NCBI GenBank assembly: GCA_036346255.1
Contig: CM070629.1
Coordinates: forward strand, 6,825,001 to 6,889,000
Length of the DNA: 64,000 bases
Direction: 5' to 3'
DNA from: Ampelocalamus luodianensis
Taxonomy: Eukaryota > Streptophyta > Magnoliopsida > Poales > Poaceae
Shown: positions 1 to 11,073 of the stretch, in pieces
How positions within the stretch are numbered: position 1 is the stretch's first letter
Layout of the letters: every line of letters starts with the position of its first letter
Position numbers and translations under genes: made by a program
Notes under the pieces: generated by a model
What the model saw: the letters and a program-made list of their open reading frames with translations, nothing else
Told to the model about the DNA's origin: nothing
Databases searched by the model: none

Positions 1-864
1 TTCGCTTGTAGTTGCTCTTGTTGAAGTTCCTGTCTTATTATGTTCACTTGTTCGTTTAGTTGGTTCTCCTTTAAAGGTGAATTTTCTACGCCTTATTGGT
101 GCGGTTCATTATATTTCCTGCATAGAGTTTCCATGTTGCGTTGTTGGCGGAATCCCTCCTCGGCCTGCTCCTCCCTCGCTTAGCCTCTCTTCGTCATCGC
201 CTGTTTCAAGTATTTGGCACACTTGCGCGCCCATGACTATATTTTAAACTTTCACGTTCCTTACTTAACGTGCCTTCTTTGTTTCTGATTTACAACGGTT
301 TGTTTTGCTCGGCTATTGCCATCGTTCTTCCTTCCTTGCTTTTCTTTACCTGATTGGGACGATGTAGAGCCGTCTTAGAGTAGTGCTTCCCGTAGGAGGC
401 CGAGGATGTGCATCTTAGTGTTCTTATTTCTCTTTGTTTTAGGTTATGTATACTGTAATTAGGGTGTTCATAATCTTCTTATCTCTTTAGGGCCCATCCT
501 TTGCCCTATTGTCCTGGGCGACGATGCAAAGTAGGATAGACAGAAGCGTCGAAAACTTCTTGCTCAATGCGGTTGGCCCAGTTAGGTGCTTGTTTGTGTT
601 CCTTTTGTCCATCTATTATTCCATCGGCTTTGATAGGTTGCCCTTAGCCTACTCTTACATGCAATCATTTTGTACGTGCTTCTAGAGATGTTTAGTTGGG
701 TGTTTTGCTGTGTTGTACCTAAAAGATACAGGTATATTATTTTTACCCACATGTTCAATCATTCATGGTTATTTCCAGTTCCACACAATTTAGCTAGCCC
801 CTTCTTTGTTTGTTCATCTAATTCCATAGCTGATGTACCTGTATTTTCTTCTTCCTATAGCAAA
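1..864 (+). repeat. Dispersed repeat, copy 1 (cut by window edge)
   Basis: T-rich non-coding sequence that matches 23207-24069 almost base for base by eye, at an offset of about 23,203 bases. Similarity stops abruptly just after position 864, and copy 2 stops at the equivalent point near 24069. The left end lies outside the window, so the full unit is at least 864 bases. No coding frame is conserved between the copies. It is probably part of a high-copy retroelement, because copy 2 follows a truncated gypsy gag, but no family is recognised. Confidence 0.8.
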
Positions 865-1568
865 TATCACTGACCAGGGATATATTCGAGGGCTATTTAG
901 AGTACTATTATCCATAACAAATATTATAAATAAATAGCTTTATTAATTAAGAATTATTCAATCCTCGTGACAAATAATGTAACAGTAACTTCTATTTAAA
1001 ATTTCACCTCACGAATGTAACAGTGATGATGCAAATTGCCAAATTCCCAATCCAATACGTACATGGTGCAAATTAAGCAACTTACATACGCGGATGGTCT
1101 CCCCTTGCAGTAAATCACGCACCGCCGGGAAGGTACATGCACCCGATACACCAAGATACACTGGTCCAAGAGCTCAAACTTCCGGGGCAGTTCGATCGAT
1201 CTCTAGCCAGCCTTCTAACTTCACCTGAACACCGAACGGGTTTAATTCCTCACCAATTTCCCCAAGCATGCGGATGTCGTAGCAGCGTAAGTATCAGTTA
1301 TTTGTCCTGCGATTTCGTGTGGCTAGCATGGGTTGTAGGCCTGGTTGGACGCCAGCCACCCGTCGTTATTGCTGGCCCTCGCAGACAGGCGGTAACGATA
1401 GACCAATCCATCATGATTCAGTTGTGCATCTCTCTCCCTGCTTTCCGTTTCAAATCAATGCATTTAGAGCCGCATTTCTTGTTGAGCCTTGTCAAGTCAT
1501 AGAAACGAGGCAATCAGCAGCTTGGTTAGTTCATCCACTTCCTTCAGTTCCTTGTGTTGTTGGTAATT
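865..1568. other. Intergenic, no gene seen
   Basis: AT-rich at first, mixed later. No coding frame, RNA gene or terminal repeat could be supported. It ends at the CACTA element insertion site. Confidence 0.5.
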
Positions 1569-2780
1569 CACTACTACAGAAAACGTCATCACAGACGGTT
1601 TTCTCAACCGTCAAAAGTTCGCTCGGATAACAGACATTATCACGCATTTGCTCAAAACCGCTCAGGATACGATATCGCGCACGGTTCGAAAGTAGAACCG
1701 CTCAGGATAGAAGTTATCACAGCACGGTTCTACTCCAACCGCTCGTGATAGAGATTGCGCATTTGCTCTTGTTAAGAACCGTCGCGATAATTTTTTCAAC
1801 CGCAAAAATACTAAATGTATTCCTTGGTCGCCCGCCTCCGCACTCGCCCACCTCCTAGTTCCACTCGCCATGAGCCTTCAAGAAGGTCATGATCTTGTCT
1901 CGCCGCGAGCTCCTCGAAGGCACATCCTTATCTTCATCCCCGCCTCCTTCCTCACGGCCGCATCGCGCCTTCGGCCATTGCCAAAATCATCAAGCCACAT
2001 TGTTCCCGCCTATTCAATCACAAAACTATATTCAAGCACACATTCAATCACAAACTGTATCCAAGCACACATGTATACCTCGATCTAGGAGAAGCCGGGG
2101 GGGAGGACAGGGCACCGAGGGAGGAGGGCCGCGCTGGATGGGGCGCACCGTGGGGAGACGCCGGCCGCCGCCGGGGAGGACGAGCGCGGAGGAGGAGGCC
2201 CGTGGAGGGAGCACTGCGACGGCGGGGCGAACGGGAGGGACGAGGCCGCGCGGAGAAGGGAGCCCAGAGTCACGCTGGATTTGGGGACTCCTTATTAATA
2301 TATAAGGACTTCGCTACTCCCGCCACGCATTCAAAATTCCCGCGCACGTATTCAAAATTTTCAACTCCGCTGTGAATCACATATCACGACGCCGTATCAC
2401 CAACCGTCAGGATGAGGTACTTATCACTGCATAGCCGTGATACAAACTGCTCGTGATAGTATCACAGACGGTTCTATTAAAAACCGCTCGTGATAATCTG
2501 CAGATTATCATGACGCTTCTATTAAAGAACCGCTCGATAGTATCATAGACGGTTCTATTAAAAACCGCTCGTGATATCGCAGATTATCACGCATTTTTTT
2601 TAATAGAACTGTTTATGATATTATCATAGACGGTTCTTTAATAGAACCGCTCTATGATATCGAGTATCATAGATGGTTTGTATTACAAACCGCTCGTGAT
2701 AGGTTCGACACTCCAACACGATTTGTTCTATTTTAATCGCTCGTGATGAGGTGTCTACTATTGCATGTTTTGTAGTAGTG
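1569..2780. mobile_element. Non-autonomous CACTA (En/Spm) element, complete
   Basis: The element starts CACTACTACAGAAAA and ends TTTTGTAGTAGTG, giving perfect 10-bp terminal inverted repeats of the CACTA type. It is flanked by a 3-bp duplication ATT (1566-1568 and 2781-2783), the size made by CACTA transposases. The ends carry many inverted copies of a subterminal motif (AACCGCTCGTGATA and its partner TATCACAGACGGTT). The centre is GC-rich and includes the segment AATATATAAGGAC that recurs in the related element at 45832. There is no transposase frame, so it must have moved using an enzyme supplied in trans. At 1212 bp it is a typical deletion derivative. Confidence 0.92.
2440..2705. repeat. 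Subterminal inverted-repeat array of the CACTA element
   Basis: A run of about five ~60-bp units. Each pairs TATCA(C/T)AGACGGTT with AACCGCTCGTGATA around AT-rich spacers, so each unit can fold back. In CACTA elements such subterminal motifs are bound by the element-encoded DNA-binding protein; here that role is inferred from family knowledge. Shorter copies lie at the left end (1580-1790). Confidence 0.75.
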
Positions 2781-2783
2781 ATT

Positions 2784-5461
2784 GCAGTTTGGATGTTTGG
2801 ACCGGTCGTTCGGTCAATAATTATGGAACGAACAACCACATTTCCTCTTATCCCAGCACAACCCATCGAGACGCGTCGTCTTCCCTCCCCCGACTTGTCG
2901 TCTCCGCCTCGGACACGTTGTCCCTGCCTCCTACGTGTCTCCTCCGGCGAGCTCCTCCAGTTCTCTTGCTCTACCCCCCTCCTCCTCCACTCGGTTACGC
3001 TTCTCCTCCGCCTGCGCCGCCACTACTTCCTCTCAGACGACAAGCTACATGCGCCTCCATCACTGCCCCCACCCTCTAAACCACGGGTACCGCTGGACCC
3101 TTCCCTAACCTCGGTGAATCATAATCCTAACCCTAACGCCGTTCAACCGTTACCCAAGATCCTGCAGCAACCATTGCTCGCCGTTGCAGGAGAATAACCC
3201 AGTTTTGTCCTTTGTTGCCTGAATTTGTCTTTTTTGTCTATTTGTCCTCCTCCTTGATTTGGAAATTTTGGTTCCATATATAGTTATTGATCTCATACTC
3301 GATAGTGAGCAAACACCTTGCAGTTTAGCCGGACTAGATTTGGAGAGCACAAGCACTTGGGACCGTTTCAAAGAGCTTCATTTGAGTCGTCCGTTGAACG
3401 ATCCGACCGCCCATGACTGCAGAAGTATTCTTTCCTATTGGGTTGTAGACCTGTGGTACTTTGTAAATCCTTAGGTATGCATGTACCGGTCAGTAAACGT
3501 AGAGCAACCTTCAACTACCATCTTAATTCGCAGTTCGCACGTTGGAGATCGAATTGCGTGGCATGGACGAAGCCGAAAGGACCATATATCCTATTTTAAC
3601 TTGTGGGCGCGCAGATCTGCGGATCAGTATAATCACTATATGTCAGAGTACCCCTCAATTGATCTTTGGTCATTGTTTGGTGCATGTTGATGGTGTGCCG
3701 TGTGCATGTGTGTGTATAACTGTATATATGCAATGTAGCAACCGGCACGTAGGTCATCTATATATGCAATGTGCCTTAGCTCCTAGGTCACAACTAAACT
3801 AGTAGCATCCAATCCAACAGTAGCCATCTCTCTTGTAAGTACACTGGTTAAGTGACTGTGCGTTACTCATAACTATGCTATTAAAATAAAGGTATATATT
3901 TGGTCTGACGCCATTAAGTATTTCTTAGATTTTGGGGCACAATCATTTGTCTGTATGCCTGGTGAGTTTGGATTTATAAAACGGAGTGAGCAAACAAAAT
4001 TTTGCATCAATAAAAAACTAGTGCATCGCGTAGTATATTCATGTGGTTCGACTATATACGTAGTATATATGTTCATGCATGAGGTTCTTGTACAGTTCGG
4101 GTAATTAAGCATACATAATTAAGCTTGTCGGGATAAATTTAGTAATGGTTCAATCATTAGTTTTACTAGAAGATGCCCCGCGCGCCTCGCGCGGGCACGC
4201 ACGCGCGGCCTGGTCGAAGGCGGGCCCAGTGGAGCGGGATGGCGCGCGAAAGAGGCCGAGCCCAGAGGCCAGCGAGCGGTCGCGCGAGCACGCGGTCCCA
4301 CCGGCCACGTGTCCCACGCGAAGCGCACGCTAAAATTAGTTGGAGGGGGACTAGTCTCTAGAGTCTAGATTAGCTTGCTTGATCTCCAACCTGCCAAATG
4401 CCATAATTTGGAGCCAGCATATCCTAGTACTTCGGTTTTTCCAAGACAGATAATGGCCTAAATTAATTTATTAATGGACGTCTGTGTTGTGAGCAATTCA
4501 GGGAGAGAACTTCGCTTTCGATGGAATCAATGATCACGTGCGATGTACGAGGTTTTCTTTATTTTTATTTTCCCGCTGTAAATCCTCATGCATTACAGTT
4601 ATTTTAACCCACAGCATGTTATGGGTCAAAACTTTAAATCCCGAAAAGACATAGTAAAAAATACGCACGAATAATGTACTTAACCAGCGAGCGAAATGTG
4701 CATGTTGAGGATTGAAATGGTAAAATATAGACAACCAAATTAATTATCATCGACCTTTCACCTCAAATATCCGGTCCTATGTACATTGGTATAGACAACT
4801 ATTGTCTATAGTATCTTTTCATATCATTCATAGATAGCATTAAAGACAGTTTCTACAATATGTTGTTTTTTTACATATTTTTATATACAGCTTCTCCATA
4901 TACAATGTGTCTTTTTCTCGTATTACAGTTAACTACTGCATTAGAGACGCTTCAATTCTCTATGCCCCCTCTCCCATCCACATCATCTTGTATCAAGGCA
5001 TACAAACATCTGACGTCACATCATTATACATGCTCTAACAAGTTTAAATGAGTAGTTAGAGGACTAATCAACAGGAGAGTAGACGTATAGAGAGACCAAG
5101 AGAGAGAGAGAACTCGCCATCCCCATGATCGCAGCCGGAGCTATAAAGAGCAGGACAGAGTAGTTGGAACCTGGGCATAACAACAGGTCAGATCAATAAC
5201 TTCGCCGAGCCCACACGGCCCAACCCCATCGAACGGCAACTGCCCGACGACACACGGCCAGGCCAACACGTACGCGACGCACGGCACCCCGCCCATGAAC
5301 CCAACCTTCCGGTAACAGACGCAGGTCTAGCCCAGGAGGCGTGGCAGCAACGTAACGTGCGATCCACGAATTAAACGCACCGCCTTTTCCCGCCCGACCC
5401 TGCTCCCTCCACCCGGTTGCGCGCGGGACGTCCTCGCGTCCGATCCTTACGTTACGTGCTC
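2784..5461. other. Intergenic, no supported gene
   Basis: Contains a C/T-rich stretch (2850-3090) resembling a 5' leader but with no conserved protein, AT-rich DNA (3700-4140), a very G+C-rich patch (4170-4330, repeated CGCGCG) and AT-rich sequence up to the promoter of the cell-wall protein gene. Short open frames here do not resemble known proteins. Confidence 0.45.
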
Positions 5462-5468
5462 TATATAA
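5462..5468 (+). promoter_or_regulatory. TATA box of the cell-wall protein gene
   Basis: TATATAA stands about 115 bases before the ATG at 5582, in the context GCTCTATATAAGCTC, a classic plant TATA setting. Transcription would start near 5495, giving a leader of roughly 85-90 bases. ACGT-core motifs lie just upstream (around 5427-5457). The start site itself is inferred. Confidence 0.7.
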
Positions 5469-5581
5469 GCTCGCCGCGGCGTCGCCAACCTCCACGCAGC
5501 AGCAGCAACCGCGACAGGACAAGCCTTTCTAGCGATCGCCCAGAAGCTTAATTAGCTAGTAGCGATCAAGTCGTTGACGAC

Positions 5582-5983
5582 ATGGCCAGGTCGACAGCTC
5601 TGCTGATCCTTGCGGTTCTGGTGGCCGCAGCGTGCTTCGCCCAGCTGGGCTCGGCGGCGCGGAACGTCCCTGCCGAGCAGTCGGCGGAGGCGGTGGAGCG
5701 GCCGGAGACGGTGCAGGAGGGGACGGTGCTGATCCCGGGGATCGGGCGGTACGAGCTCGGCAGCCACTACATGCCGGACATCCCCGACGTCGACCACAGC
5801 ATCCCCGCGGCCGCCAACGGGCAGTTCCTCCCGGCGCGGACGACACCTGATCCCCAACCCCGGCTTCGAGGTGCCCAATCCCTTCCGGCCCGGCTCGTCC
5901 ACTCCTGCCGCCCGCATCCACATCATCAGTCGCGGGTCATCACATCCACGTTACATCGATCGGTAGCCTTCTATATATTTTAG
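5582..5983 (+). CDS. Small secreted cell-wall-type protein, probably frameshifted
   Basis: The first 86 or so residues look like the short plant 'putative cell wall protein' family. They show a hydrophobic signal peptide (MARSTALLILAVLVAAACFA, cleavage near the GSA-AR junction), a hydrophilic stretch, then the family-like core VLIPGIGRYELGSHYMPD. In the annotated frame the rest (after GQFLP, near 5835) becomes arginine- and serine-rich and unlike the family. A different frame gives IPNPGFEVPNPFRPGSS, which repeats the family's IPNPG style and ends at TAG 5964-5966. Two single-base deletions would explain the switch, one in the G run near 5834 and one in the C run near 5849. No intron is evident. 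The ATG is the first after the TATA box. Function in the wall is not established. The gene could be recently broken or hit by homopolymer sequencing errors. Confidence 0.7.
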   Translation: MARSTALLILAVLVAAACFAQLGSAARNVPAEQSAEAVERPETVQEGTVLIPGIGRYELGSHYMPDIPDVDHSIPAAANGQFLPARTTPDPQPRLRGAQSLPARLVHSCRPHPHHQSRVITSTLHRSVAFYIF

Positions 5984-6588
5984 CCAATTAACTAGCCGTG
6001 CATGCATGCATGTACTCGTGGCGTCTCTATTTGATTTTTAAGTGTGTGTGTGTATGGATGCGTAGGAAGCATCAGATATCTCGCTTGGTTTGTCTCTGTA
6101 GCTTGCTTCGATCCAATAAATCAACGAATGATATAGTTTGCTTGATATGCATAGCTGTCGTGCACCAGTGCACCGTGTCATACTGTCATGTACTCACGTT
6201 GACTCGTTTCTGCCAAGAGATCGATGAATTACCGTGCATTGCGCATGCGTGCAACGTTTGAGCATGCAATGGCCCGTGCATCACAGACAGTCCAGAGGAG
6301 CTCTGAAACAGAAAGTACATGCAGATTTTTTTTTTTTTTTTTGAAAAAAAGTGGCACCAGAAAGGTGGATACTTGCCTTGTCCCTGTTGTACTCATCATG
6401 CACAGTCTGTGAGGGGACCCCTTCTTTAGCTTTCTTGGTGTTAAAAGGGAGTGATTACAGAGAGAGGAGGCCCCATGAGGCCATGACAACGTTCAGCGTA
6501 TCGGCCTGTGCTTACAGGTACATAACTGTGCAGATTTTACCACTCCACACCACAGTTTCTTTTTGGCTAAATCTATAAGAAAAAAGAA
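5984..6588. other. 3' flank of the cell-wall gene
   Basis: Probable 3' UTR and downstream DNA, with an AATAAA signal near 6115-6120. A T-run followed by an A-run (6324-6350) is low complexity. No further gene is seen before the presumed LTR start at 6589. Confidence 0.45.
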
Positions 6589-6737
6589 TGTTAGGCTAAA
6601 TGTTAATCCTCCCGGGTAGGAGGAGGCCGATAGGGAGCTTTTTTAGGGCAGTCACGTACCCATTTTTTTTTGGCTGCCGTCCTATGTGCGGCGGTACTTT
6701 TTCCACCACTCCGATTGTTCCTTCCGTTGCGAGCCGT

Positions 6738-6962
6738 TATATGCGTGTTCGCTTTGCTCGTTCGTCCGATTATTTTTCTGGCGTTGCGTTCGCACACTAC
6801 GCATTGGTTCTTCGTGTGTTCTCGGTGCCTCGGTTGGTGTGCGCCTGTTGGAAACTGTCGAATGCGCTTTCCTCGCTCGTTCGATCATTTCTAGGCGTTG
6901 CGTTTGCACGCTGGGCCTCCGGTTTTCTGCCTGTTCCCGGTGCCTCGGTTTGTGTGCACCTG
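6738..6962 (+). repeat. Two-copy tandem repeat, ~115-bp unit
   Basis: 6738-6847 and 6858-6962 share the order CGCTTTGCTCGTTCG / GGCGTTGCGTT / CGGTGCCTCGG / TGTGCGCCTG with scattered changes. It lies inside the presumed LTR and may be a duplicated promoter segment; that role is conjecture. Confidence 0.65.
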
Positions 6963-7088
6963 CTGTGTCTTTAATCCCCGTTGTGCCTACATATACTGGT
7001 GTTTCTTGTTTCTTTCAAGAACCAACCGCTTTAAGGAGGGACTTCAAGAAAACCAATGTGATGCTTCTCTGTGCACACATGAGAACCG

Positions 7089-7400
7089 GAATTTTTTTGC
7101 ATATTTGGCCCTGTAGTAAGTTTAAATTTCAAAAATAGCCTCGTTCGAACGAAAATTTCAAAAATAGCCCCAAAACAGTACTCCTACCGCGGCCACCGAT
7201 GGCGGCAACCACTGCCTCGACTCCAAGGCGTGCGTGCCACTGCCTCTACGCCAGGCGTGTGGCGCCCAATTTTCGGATTTTTTTTTAAAAGGAAGAACAA
7301 CTTAAAAATTGGAAAAAAAAATTAAAAATTAAATAAAAATTGGAAAAATTTTAGAATTTTTTAAAAAAAATATGAAAAATTATTAAAAATTATAAAAATA
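7089..7400 (+). repeat. Left terminal inverted repeat of the 10.26-kb MULE
   Basis: Matches the reverse complement of 17045-17343. Shared landmarks in order are TTTGCATATTTGGCC, AAGTTTAAATTTC, AAAATAGCC, CGAAAATTTC, AATTTTCGGATTTTTTTTTA, GGAAGAACAACTT and an A/T-rich tail. The GC-rich middle (about 7180-7265) is diverged. Confidence 0.9.
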
Positions 7401-10039
7401 TTAAATATCTATTGTATGATGTTATTACTTTTTTGAAAATAAAAGTGTGGTGACAACGCTGGTTGGTCCGCTTGTTATTTTGTAGAATATGAAGGGCACA
7501 AAATTTGTCGACTCGCAATAACATTTTGTAATCGTCAGATATTGTTGTAGTGCGCTAAATTTCTCGAGAAATTTTACGAGGACTATTAAGATAGTAACGA
7601 GTCGTAAGGAGGAAGGTAAGTGATATTACTTTATGCTTGTTAAAAATGACGAGTTAAAGCATAATACTTTATGGAGCTTGTACAAAATACAATTAAAGGG
7701 GCCGAGAACGCTCACAGATTATGAAGATGGTCTAAAATAGATTTTGAAATGTTAGCCGTAAATATTGTGGTTCCATACTCTATATGCATCGCACAATTTT
7801 CTTCAATCATTTCGATTAGGGTTTGCGCATATGAAAAAAGTGGGTTTGCGCCTTGATAGTAAGGTATATTTATGCGGTCTAGAGGAGGTTGTGGATATTC
7901 CAAATATGCTATACTTTCGCACTTCTCGAAAACTATATGTTAGACTCGAATAATATTTTGTTAACGTCAGACGCTAAAGTACAACAATGTCGCAAAAGCA
8001 TACGCTCATGTAATGCAGGATACACGACGCTTGATCTATTTATGAAGGACTACGATACATAGATAAAGAGTGAATATTACAATCTTATTACAACCGACTT
8101 CTACTTGGCAAGAACAAGAAATAATAGAAGAAATACCATAAAACTAACTATGTGAAGTAATTTCAAGCATTTTCTCAACCCTTTCCATCCTTTCATCCAA
8201 TTTTTAAGTCCATAGGTTCATTTTGCATTGGTTGATCGGAGACTCGAGCCATCGACTAAATGCAAGAACACCACGAGTGTCTTCTTGTAAGGCAAAGCTT
8301 AGCATTGCAATATCTCGAACCATCGGGCCTTTCATTAGCCCACCGCCAAAACCGCATGTTGTGTTCAAAAGGAATTGCACTTGAAGTGAAAAAGAACGTG
8401 CTATTTCGAATGGAATTCATTTGGGATGATTAGGCAAGATTTCACCGTAAGATTTGAACACTTCATGAACACTCTGATGGATTCGCTGGCGTATGCGTGA
8501 ACACATTTGTCGGATCCCCGCAACGAGGGTACACGAGGTGTCGCCGCAATAATCTAATTGTCCGCTCACACGAAAGTTAGATGAGGCCAAGATATGTTGT
8601 TATAGAATGGAAGAAAGGAGAAGAGGAAGTGAAGAGTGAGGTGAATGGTCGCCAAAGCATTCATATATAGCCCGTGGCTAAATTGCAATTGTTCAAGGAT
8701 ATTCGTCCGCGAGGTAGCCGCCCGAGGAGGAATCATTTGGCGTTGTTGCGTGATGTCTTTTAGATTTTGTCCCAGTCGTCGGGTCACATCATCGCACAAA
8801 GCCGACTCGTCGTCAATGATCGCAAAGCTAACCCGCGGGTCACATCACTACGCAAAGTCGACTCGCGGGTCACATCATTGCGCAAAGTCGACTCGCCCGG
8901 CCACGCCGCTTGCACGAAATCGTATACATTAGAATCAAGACAGAGGCACATTACACGTGGTCACATGGCATGCTAGTTCGCTAATTGCTTGAATCATCCT
9001 TGCTACTACTACGGTGCATGCGACACAAGCATCCTGACTATGTAAGTATACATACAAGCCTTTAGGGATAGTAAAAACATGGCGGGTAGGACAAAGGATC
9101 ATTACGGAATGGCCCGACCCATCGCGAGGATCGGCCATTTTCCTTCCTTGTGACCTCTGCGTTGAACTCCTCGCCGCCTCTTTGGCCTTGGTCGCTATTT
9201 CTTTTTCTCGCGCTCCTCTCGCGAGCCTCGCACGCTCGCGATTGCACGCCGAGATGAGCTTTTGTCTCTCGACGATATGCTCGCTTTGCTCGCCGCTGCG
9301 CGCTCTTCCTCCGGATCTCGCGGGTCGCTTTTGACATCCCACTCTCAAGTCGAGTCCACCGTCATGTGGTGGATTCGTGGTCGATCCACTTGCGGTAGCC
9401 ACATAGCGGATCCGGGACTACGTAGATGGAAGAGGTTGTTAGTGCATACTTCAAAGAGAAAGGGTATAAGAATATATCAGAATCGACCTACCGGCCGCCG
9501 ATAGTCGCGCGTGTCCCAACGCGGTCGGGATAGTCACAGAGTAGTTCGCACAACCCCAGAGCGCATGCCCGTGCTTAGCCGTGCTTAGACTTGAAGAACT
9601 TGCATGGGTCCATGCACCGCCAGAGGGGCGACGCCTCCTCCGGGCGGTGTCCGCGCGAACGCCGCTGGAATGTTCAGATGGGGTTATCGCACGGGGCCTC
9701 ACCACGAGAGTCGCCATCCTAAAAGCGCTCTTGCCGACCCGGCCGCAGCAGCCTTGCTTGGTCGCCCCGCCTCCAGCCAGCCTCTTGCTAGTCCGCGATC
9801 TCTTCCCATTGCTTTGTCATCTTGTCCCATTGTTTCTTCCGCTCTTGTCCATCCCGACGTGGTGAAGGAAGCTCTGTGTAGTGTTGGGTTTGATTGTGTA
9901 GTGTTCTCTCCCGCAGCGTGTCACCCCTATTATAAGACCCCGGGTGGTCACGATGGTTAAGTTCGTGAGTAGCCTACGAGGTAGAGTGTCGCCTTATATT
10001 TCGAGAAGTTTCTAGCGAGCCGAGTGATGTCTTGTCTTT
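7401..10039. other. MULE left arm, no firm gene
   Basis: AT-rich to about 8.6 kb, then G+C-rich. On the minus strand 8935-9402 reads as a 155-residue basic, Arg/Lys/Ala-rich stretch (for example ARLARGAREKEIATKAKEAA) that could be an eroded element-encoded protein. No family is recognised and shadow coding cannot be excluded. Confidence 0.4.
8776..8902 (+). repeat. Short tandem repeat, ~31-bp unit
   Basis: Units of the form CGGGTCACATCATTGCGCAAAG followed by TCGACTCG occur about four times with decay. The GCGCAAAGTCG core is shared with the larger minisatellite at 10040-10655, suggesting a common origin inside the MULE. Confidence 0.7.
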
Positions 10040-10655
10040 CCAAAAGTTGGCTCGTGTGGTCTTGTCATCGCGCAGTTGAGCCGCAGGGTCTTATCGCCGC
10101 GCAAAGTCGCCTGCCTCGTCTTGTCGCTGCAAAGTCGCGCAAAGTCGCCCGTGGTCTTATCGCCGCGCAAAGTCGCCCCGTGATATTGTCGCTGCAAAAG
10201 TCAGCGCAAAGTCGACCCGCGTGGTCTTGTCGCCGCGCAGCTACCCCGCGGTGGTCTTATCGCTACGCAAAGCCGCGCAAAGCCGCCCGTGGGTCTTGTC
10301 GCGCGCAAAGTCGCCCCGCAGTGGTCTTATCGCCGCGCAGTCGCTCGTGTGGCCTTGTCATCGCGCAAAGCCGCAAAGCCGAGCCATGTGGTCTTGTCGC
10401 CGCGCAAAGCCGCCCCGCGTGGTCTTGTCGCCGCGCAAAGCCGCGCAGCCGCCCATGTGGTCTTGTCGCCGCGCAAAACCGCCCGCGTGGTCTTGTCGCC
10501 GTGCAAAGCCGCGCAAAGCCGCCTCGTGGTCTTGTCGCCGCGCAAAGCCGCCCGCGTGGTCTTATCGCCGCGCAGCCGCTCGTGGTCTTGTCGCCGCACA
10601 AAGTCGAGCCGCAGTGGTCTTGTCGCAAAGCCGCCCCGCGTGGTCTTATAGTTGC
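10040..10655 (+). repeat. G+C-rich minisatellite inside the MULE
   Basis: About twenty head-to-tail units of roughly 26-38 bases. The core is GTGGTCTTGTCGCCGCGCAA followed by AG(C/T)CGCCC; some units have an extra GCGCAAAGCC. Because the unit lacks stops in several frames, long open frames run through it on both strands, but they are Arg/Ser/Ala-rich repeats without family resemblance. Structural or promoter-associated roles are possible but not shown. Confidence 0.85.
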
Positions 10656-11073
10656 GCCTCCGTGCTCGCCATATAAACGCATATACACACAATGGCCGAT
10701 CATTCCCCTTCGAGGTGCCTCCTGTCCGCGGTGGTCAAATTTTTATTTGTCCGTTGTTCGCACCATCCGCGAAAGTCGCCGTAACGGTAAGCTTATTTCA
10801 GAACACGCGCACGTTTTTACGTGTGTTTTTGATCAAATATTGTCTTATTTTTGTCGTAAATAGAGACGCTGCACATGTTCTACGGAAATGTGCGCCCGGT
10901 CCGCACGAGTGGATTTGTCCAACTACCAACGTGCCTTGCTTAACATTCCCAACCCGCACACGCCGATTTGCTCGAGCTACGACGCATTCGCAGCTTGTTC
11001 GATGGGCACGCCGCTAGGAATAAGATAGTAATAGAGGCGATCACCGCGAACACGGCCGCTCCACACGCACATC

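Noticed and set aside
10040..10655. CRISPR-like array
   Set aside because: Units are contiguous and degenerate with no unique spacers, in a plant transposon.
10024..10863. 279-codon open frame through the MULE minisatellite
   Set aside because: Several frames on both strands are open because the repeat unit lacks stops. The peptide is just the repeat translated.
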